10,536 bases of DNA from Flavobacteriaceae bacterium (GTDB taxonomy: Bacteria; Bacteroidota; Bacteroidia; Flavobacteriales; Flavobacteriaceae), in NCBI GenBank assembly GCA_019752245.1, contig JAIEMH010000276.1, forward strand, positions 1 through 10,536, written 5' to 3'. Below are positions 6,620 to 10,536 of the stretch, piece after piece. The position numbers and the translations under genes were made by a program. The notes under the pieces were generated by a model. That model ran no database searches, was not told the origin of the DNA, and was given only the letters and a program-made list of their open reading frames with translations. Each line of letters begins with the position of its first letter. Position 1 is the stretch's first letter.

Positions 6620-6644
6620 AAAAAGGAACTATTGAAGTTCCTTT
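6617..6644. terminator. Bidirectional terminator between convergent genes
   Basis: A perfect 9-bp stem, AAAGGAACT (6622-6630) with AGTTCCTTT (6636-6644), encloses a 5-nt loop. An A-run on the left supplies the U-tract for minus-strand transcripts, and T-rich sequence on the right does the same for the plus strand. It overlaps the stop of the DUF6787 gene and lies 5 bp from the end of the opposite gene, so it serves both. Confidence 0.82.
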
Positions 6645-6649
6645 ATATT

Positions 6650-6949
6650 TTATTTTTCTTGATTTTTAATTACATAAGTATAAATCCAAGTGAGTGTAAA
6701 AGTTGGGATAAAATCACTAAAAGGCAAAATCTCCTCTAAAAATTCTATAATTCCACCAACTTTTCCGATAGTTCCTTTGTACATATAAGACAAGATAATT
6801 CCACCAACTGGAGCCCAAATTGTATCGGCAAATTCTCCTAAAAAAGGAACCAAATAAGTTAACATTCCAATCAAATCAAAAAATATTCCTAGAAATAAAT
6901 TTCGTTGTTTGTGACTTAAATTGATTAATGCATTTGACTGTAGTATCAT
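6650..6949 (-). CDS. Small conserved membrane protein of unknown function
   Basis: A 99-residue hydrophobic protein with probable membrane helices at about 18-36, 41-57 and 79-93. Notable segments are FFDLIGMLTYLVPFLGEFADTIWAP, MYKGTIGKVGGIIEFLEE and FIPTFTLTWIYTYVIK. I recognise similar short proteins in Bacteroidota but no named family, and the sequence gives no catalytic motif. The gene lies 46 bp downstream of folE on the same strand. It has its own candidate -7 box in that gap and ends at the bidirectional terminator, so it may be transcribed both with folE and alone. The start is the ATG at 6947-6949; the stop is TAA at 6650-6652. Confidence 0.72.
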   Translation of the reverse strand: MILQSNALINLSHKQRNLFLGIFFDLIGMLTYLVPFLGEFADTIWAPVGGIILSYMYKGTIGKVGGIIEFLEEILPFSDFIPTFTLTWIYTYVIKNQEK

Positions 6950-6979
6950 TTTTAAAAATTAGTATTTCAAATGATTACA

Positions 6980-6987
6980 CAAATCTA
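6980..6987 (-). promoter_or_regulatory. -7 promoter box of the 99-residue membrane protein gene
   Basis: Read on the minus strand this is TAGATTTG, a perfect TAnnTTTG, 30 bp upstream of the start codon and just past the folE stop. The -33 element would fall inside the end of folE and is not clear. Confidence 0.5.
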
Positions 6988-6995
6988 ATGCCAAA

Positions 6996-7667
6996 CTACT
7001 TATCTTGTTTTATCAAATTAAAAAAGTCGTTTCTATTCTCTTTTTCGTTAAAAATTCCACCGTATTGAATTGTCGATGTAAAACTATTTTCATGTTTAAT
7101 ACCACGACTAGAAACACAAAGGTGCTTTGCTTCCATCACCACAATCACATCCTCAGTGTTTAAAGAAGTTTTCAATTCGTTAAAAATTTGCATTACCAAT
7201 CGTTCTTGCACTTGTGGACGACGCGAATAATAATCTACGATTCTATTTAATTTTGACAATCCTATTACGCGACCGCTTGATACATAACCCACGTGAGCTT
7301 TACCAAAAATTGGAAGAAAATGATGCTCGCAGGTAGAGTTGAAAGTAATATCGGCTTCAACCAACATTTTATTGTATTGATAACCGTTTTCAAAAGTTGA
7401 TAATTTTGGTTTGTTTTTCGGATCTAATCCTGAGAATAACTCTTTAACAAACATTTTGGCAACTCTGTGTGGTGTTCCTCGAAGGCTATCATCAGTCATA
7501 TCCAATCCCATTTCTGTCATGATATCAAAAAAATGATTTTCAATTGCGGCCATTTTTACTTCGTCCGATTTATCAAAAGCATCTTTTCTTAATGGCGATT
7601 CTGAAGAAGTCATTTGGTGATTTTCACCGATTGTTTCAAAAAATTCTTTGTCTTTTAAATTATTCAT
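6996..7667 (-). CDS. folE: GTP cyclohydrolase I
   Basis: A 223-residue homologue of FolE, which converts GTP to 7,8-dihydroneopterin triphosphate, the first step of folate (and often biopterin) synthesis, in the cytoplasm as a multimer. The zinc ligands are C113, H116 and C184, found in STCEHHFLPI and KHLCVSSRG. H115 corresponds to the catalytic histidine H112 of E. coli. The core motif GLSKLNRIVDYYSRRPQVQERL follows at about 137-157, with GIKHENSFTST near 189-199. RGTPHRVAKM at 63-72 is the usual N-terminal domain signature. The first 35 or so residues are polar and variable, and a slightly later start cannot be excluded. The gene is divergent from lolD across a 203-bp regulatory gap. All catalytic residues are present. 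Confidence 0.96.
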   Translation of the reverse strand: MNNLKDKEFFETIGENHQMTSSESPLRKDAFDKSDEVKMAAIENHFFDIMTEMGLDMTDDSLRGTPHRVAKMFVKELFSGLDPKNKPKLSTFENGYQYNKMLVEADITFNSTCEHHFLPIFGKAHVGYVSSGRVIGLSKLNRIVDYYSRRPQVQERLVMQIFNELKTSLNTEDVIVVMEAKHLCVSSRGIKHENSFTSTIQYGGIFNEKENRNDFFNLIKQDK

Positions 7668-7717
7668 TTAATGGTTTTAAAATTTGTTTACATCTATGCT
7701 TTACAAAAGCTGTTCGT

Positions 7718-7735
7718 TAAATAAAATTTTATTTA
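7718..7735. repeat. 18-bp AT-only palindrome in the folE leader region
   Basis: A perfect palindrome with no spacer, half-site TAAATAAAA, centred between 7726 and 7727. It is flanked by GTTAAA (7716-7721) and TTTAAC (7741-7746), which are also complementary. It lies downstream of the proposed folE -7 box, in the folE leader. The base composition is pure AT, so chance is a serious alternative. Confidence 0.35.
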
Positions 7736-7745
7736 TTTTGTTTAA

Positions 7746-7753
7746 CAAAAGTA
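7746..7753 (-). promoter_or_regulatory. -7 promoter box of folE
   Basis: The minus-strand reading is TACTTTTG, an exact TAnnTTTG, 79 bp upstream of the folE start. That gives a leader of about 70 nt. No good -33 element is seen at 17-23 bp; the nearest TTG-like element is 13 bp away, at 7767-7769. Confidence 0.45.
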
Positions 7754-7810
7754 GTAAATAATTAAACAATAATAACTTTTTAACTATAATTTATAATCTA
7801 TTGAACGATA

Positions 7811-7834
7811 AAAAATTTCTATATAGAAATTTTT
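7811..7834. repeat. Perfect 24-bp palindrome upstream of lolD
   Basis: The half-site AAAAATTTCTAT is followed directly by its reverse complement, giving a 24-bp palindrome without spacer, centred between 7822 and 7823. It is 36 bp upstream of the lolD ATG and immediately before two tandem -7-like boxes. It could be a homodimeric repressor or activator site. It could also form a hairpin, but no terminator role is expected where no gene ends. Confidence 0.6.
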
Positions 7835-7840
7835 AAAAAA

Positions 7841-7856
7841 ATACTTTGTTACTTTG
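7841..7856 (+). promoter_or_regulatory. Tandem near-consensus -7 boxes of lolD
   Basis: ATACTTTG (7841-7848) and TTACTTTG (7849-7856) are consecutive 8-bp units. Each carries the TTTG half of the Bacteroidota -7 box but not the exact TA start. The second ends 14 bp before the ATG. Together they are the likely promoter of lolD, right after the palindrome. Confidence 0.45.
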
Positions 7857-7870
7857 TGAAAAATTGAACC

Positions 7871-8533
7871 ATGATAAAAGCCACAAATATTCATAAATAT
7901 TACGATAGTTTACACGTTCTTAAAGGCGTTGATTTGCATATAGAAAAAGGTGAAATTGTATCTATTGTTGGTGCATCTGGAGCAGGAAAAACAACACTTT
8001 TACAAATTCTTGGAACGTTAGACAATCCATCGCAAGAAAACGGAACTTCTTTAAGCATAAACAATCAAGAAATTCTGAATATGAATGATAAAACATTGTC
8101 TAAATTTAGAAATCAACATTTGGGTTTTATCTTTCAATTTCATCAATTACTACCAGAATTTACAGCTTTAGAAAACGTTTGTATTCCAGCTTATATCGCA
8201 GGAAAAGAAAAAGCTGCCACCGAAATAGAAGCGAAACGATTGTTAGATTACCTAGGTTTATCCCATAGAATATCACACAAACCCAATGAACTTTCTGGCG
8301 GTGAACAACAAAGAGTTGCAGTGGCAAGAGCATTGATAAATAAACCAGCTGTAATCTTTGCCGATGAGCCATCAGGAAATTTAGACACAACATCTGCCGA
8401 AAATTTACACAAATTGTTCTTCCAATTGCGAGATGAATTTGGACAAACGTTTGTAATTGTAACCCATAATGAAGAATTGGCAAATATGGCGGACAGAAAG
8501 TTGGTTATGGTTGATGGATTGATAAGCAAGTAA
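7871..8533 (+). CDS. lolD: LolD-type ABC transporter ATP-binding protein
   Basis: A 220-residue ABC ATPase of the LolD/MacB subgroup. The Walker A motif is GASGAGKT (34-41), the Q-loop glutamine is Q89 in [11 protein letters not shown], the signature is LSGGEQQR (141-148), Walker B is VIFADEP (161-167) with E166 as the catalytic base, the D-loop is GNLD (169-172) and the switch His is H199. [16 protein letters not shown] closely fits LolD proteins, which power release of outer-membrane lipoproteins from the inner membrane together with LolC/LolE permeases. No permease gene is next to it here, as is common in Bacteroidota, so the partner must be encoded elsewhere. A related efflux or cell-division role (MacB- or FtsE-like) cannot be excluded from sequence alone. 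Transcription probably starts just downstream of the 24-bp palindrome. Confidence 0.88.
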   Translation: MIKATNIHKYYDSLHVLKGVDLHIEKGEIVSIVGASGAGKTTLLQILGTLDNPSQENGTSLSINNQEILNMNDKTLSKFRNQHLGFIFQFHQLLPEFTALENVCIPAYIAGKEKAATEIEAKRLLDYLGLSHRISHKPNELSGGEQQRVAVARALINKPAVIFADEPSGNLDTTSAENLHKLFFQLRDEFGQTFVIVTHNEELANMADRKLVMVDGLISK

Positions 8534-8603
8534 AAGTTCTTGTTGCAAATTAAAGTTTAAAATGTAACCTTCCAAACTCTTAAACATCTATACCAAAAAT
8601 TAA

Positions 8604-10304
8604 ATGATTCTAATAATTCTATCATGGATTTACATTCTTTTCACCACAATCAACTTGGGTTTTGGGTTTGATAAAATTATTGGTTTAAAAAATAAAAACT
8701 TCATACTAAGTTCTATTTTAGGATTATTTTCTGTTACAATTATCGCTAGTATTTGGGCTATTTTTGGACGAATAAATATTGAATTTCATTTGTTTTTATT
8801 GATCGTAAATGGTTTACTTTATTTTAAATTCAATAAAGAAATTGTCGCACTTTATAAATTATTTACATCAGATTTTAAGCAATTAGAATCAGTTCTGAAG
8901 TTTTTTTTAATTGCAATTTCAATTTTCATCATTGCACAATGCGCTTCTATTCCGTATGTAATTGATAATGAAAGTTATTACATTCAAACTATAAAATGGA
9001 TTAATGAATACGGATTTGTAAAAGGAATTGTAAACCTGCATTTTTTTCTCGGACAAACTAGCGGTTGGCACATTACCCAAAGTGCTTTTAACTTCTCATT
9101 TTTGTATCCGAATTTTAATGATTTAAGTGGTTTCTGCTTGCTTCTTGGAAACTTTTTTGCCATTCAAAAACTTCATGAATTCCATGAAAACGACAATAAA
9201 AACTACTTATTAATTGGATTATTTCCGTTGTCAAACATTTTTCTTTTTCAATTTATAAGTGCGCCATCACCAGATATTCCTGTGTATGTTGTATCGTTTA
9301 TTATCTTTTTTTATTTTTTAGAAAACTTTAAAAAAACATCCGTTGAAATTTTTAATTTATTGATAATCCTTATACTTTTTATAATATATATTAAAAACAC
9401 AACAGTAACATTTGTAGTAATTCCAATCATTTTATTAGTATTTAATTTCAAAGTATTATCTAGAAATCTTGTAAAACCTTTTGTTCTTGCAACCTTAATT
9501 ATGGTACTTTTCATTACAAAAAATATGATAATTTGTGGTTCGCCAATTTTTCCATCAAAATTATTTGGCGTCTTTTCTACAGATTATGCCATTCCCGATT
9601 CTATTGAGAACTTCTACTACGATCAACTAAAATATTATGGATACTTTGTAGATCTACAACAATACAATTCTATGTCGGCTTTCGATTTATTTTTACGATG
9701 GTTGTCACTTCCTAAACTCAATGGTTTATTTAATAAAATAAGTATTTTACTCTTACTTATTGTACCAGTTTTAATCTATAAATTTCAAAATAAAAAAGGA
9801 ATTTGGATGCTTTACGGAATCATGATTTTGCAATTGTTACTGCTTTTTGCAACATCACCACAATATCGGTTTTTCATGAATTTTATATTGTTTTTTTCTA
9901 TATTTTGTTTGATTTGTATTGTCCAAAACAAAAAAACAATCAATTCATTATTGATTTTATCATTGCTCCCAACAATGCTAATTTTGTTTGTTCCTATAAA
10001 TTTAAATCGATTTTCAAATTATAAATTTATGATGGAACTAAGCAATTTTTCAATAGAAAATAGTATATTTCCTTATAAGAATACTAAATACAATTCTGAT
10101 TTTGAAACAATAAAAAATGGAAATTTAAACTACCACTCACCTACTGCCATAGATTTTTTCTGGGCAAGCGGCGACGGAAAATTACCAGCAGTTAACAAAC
10201 AACAAATTGATTATTTCCAAAAGTATTTCAACATCGTTCCACAAATGAGAACCAACGATTTAAAAGATGGGTTTTATGCTAAAAAACTTTTGTCAAATGA
10301 CTAA
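8604..10304 (+). CDS. LIC_10190 family multi-pass membrane protein, GT-C-like
   Basis: A 566-residue integral membrane protein with roughly 11-13 hydrophobic segments between residues 1 and 465 and a soluble C-terminal tail of about 95 residues. I recognise the start (LSWIYILFTTINLGFGFDKI and IWAIFGRINIEFH) as the LIC_10190 family. Several features resemble GT-C glycosyltransferases and polysaccharide polymerases. These are an acidic loop after an early helix (IDNESYY, 120-126, followed by IKWINEYG), SAPSPDIP (219-226), CGSPIFPSKLFG (311-322) and SPQYRFFMNF (418-427). A role in building envelope glycans is therefore plausible, but no substrate can be named. The gene follows lolD by 70 bp without a visible terminator or clear promoter. 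Its last 8 bases overlap the start of the next gene (ATGACTAA), indicating translational coupling. Confidence 0.78.
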   Translation: MILIILSWIYILFTTINLGFGFDKIIGLKNKNFILSSILGLFSVTIIASIWAIFGRINIEFHLFLLIVNGLLYFKFNKEIVALYKLFTSDFKQLESVLKFFLIAISIFIIAQCASIPYVIDNESYYIQTIKWINEYGFVKGIVNLHFFLGQTSGWHITQSAFNFSFLYPNFNDLSGFCLLLGNFFAIQKLHEFHENDNKNYLLIGLFPLSNIFLFQFISAPSPDIPVYVVSFIIFFYFLENFKKTSVEIFNLLIILILFIIYIKNTTVTFVVIPIILLVFNFKVLSRNLVKPFVLATLIMVLFITKNMIICGSPIFPSKLFGVFSTDYAIPDSIENFYYDQLKYYGYFVDLQQYNSMSAFDLFLRWLSLPKLNGLFNKISILLLLIVPVLIYKFQNKKGIWMLYGIMILQLLLLFATSPQYRFFMNFILFFSIFCLICIVQNKKTINSLLILSLLPTMLILFVPINLNRFSNYKFMMELSNFSIENSIFPYKNTKYNSDFETIKNGNLNYHSPTAIDFFWASGDGKLPAVNKQQIDYFQKYFNIVPQMRTNDLKDGFYAKKLLSND

Positions 10305-10434
10305 CCAAGAACTAAAAGATTTCCTAGACGAAAAAGTAGAACTATACAACAACCCAAATTTTATTGAAACTGATCCAATTCAAATTCCGCATCAGTTTTC
10401 ATTAAAAGAAGACATTGAAATTGATTACAGTTAA
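10297..10434 (+). pseudogene. Truncated TIGR02757 (DUF2400) gene
   Basis: The frame from the ATG at 10297 encodes 45 residues. The first 42 match the N-terminus of the TIGR02757 family as I know it: MTNQELKDFLDEKVELYNNP followed by NFIETDPIQIPHQFSLKEDIEI. Intact members continue with AGFLAATIAWG and are about 255 residues long. Here DIEI is followed by DYS and a stop, so the match ends at about 10422-10423 and roughly 80% of the protein is missing. The family has no established function. The start overlaps the upstream LIC_10190 gene by 8 bp, an operon arrangement that looks original. The break is best explained by an inserted element or a rearrangement; a deletion or an assembly join is also possible. 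Confidence 0.72.
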
Positions 10435-10536
10435 ATAATGGTATTTCAATACAATTTTAAAGGTTTAAAATATAAAAGTACAAAAAGAATATTAAAGCAA
10501 AGTTTCTTGAGTTTATTAACAACAAAACTAAGACTC
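10424..10536 (+). other. Unrelated sequence after the TIGR02757 break, origin unknown
   Basis: This 113-bp stretch reaches the window edge and shows no similarity to TIGR02757 in any frame that I can see. A plus-strand frame from ATG 10438 stays open to the edge (33 codons, starting MVFQYNFKGLKYKSTKR). A minus-strand frame is also open from the edge down to about 10447, ending in FKPLKLY. Neither is recognisable. It could be the end of an insertion sequence or other mobile element, but no terminal repeat can be judged from one side. Confidence 0.4.

Noticed and set aside
8160..8529. Overlapping minus-strand frames inside lolD
   Set aside because: They are antisense shadows of a conserved ATPase gene without coding character of their own.
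10438..10536. Open frame MVFQYNF... at the right edge as a new gene
   Set aside because: Only 33 codons are visible, the opposite strand is equally open, and nothing is recognisable, so it is not called as a gene.

Overview
The window looks like a chromosomal segment from a Flavobacterium-like member of the Bacteroidota. The DNA is strongly AT-rich. Start codons are preceded by A-rich stretches instead of Shine-Dalgarno sequences. The octamer TAnnTTTG, the Bacteroidota sigma-ABfr -7 box, recurs upstream of genes on both strands. Several proteins belong to families I know mainly from flavobacteria (DUF6146, DUF6787, LIC_10190, TIGR02757). No RNA gene, CRISPR array or complete mobile element is visible.

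Left part (1-5100, all plus strand): the window opens inside a LuxC-like acyl-CoA reductase. It continues with serC and serA, which encode two consecutive steps of L-serine synthesis and are closely spaced like an operon that ends at a clear intrinsic terminator. Next come a DUF937 protein with an EF-hand-like calcium loop, with its own promoter and terminator, and a Sad/YneI-type succinate-semialdehyde dehydrogenase.

Middle (5100-7000): a small membrane protein with a CxxC motif, a DUF6146 lipoprotein and a DUF6787 membrane protein lie on the plus strand. The last has a good promoter inside the end of the gene before it. A bidirectional terminator separates these from a minus-strand pair, a 99-residue membrane protein and folE (GTP cyclohydrolase I).

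Right part (7000-10536): a 203-bp divergent region between folE and a lolD-type ABC ATPase gene holds a perfect 24-bp palindrome next to the lolD start. A LIC_10190 family multi-pass membrane protein follows. Its last 8 bases overlap the start of a TIGR02757 (DUF2400) gene. That gene matches its family for only about 42 codons and then breaks into unrelated sequence that runs to the window edge, which suggests an insertion or rearrangement breakpoint near 10423.

Most of the window is ordinary housekeeping sequence. I see no convincing new multi-gene system. The broken TIGR02757 gene and the lolD palindrome are the two places most worth a second look.
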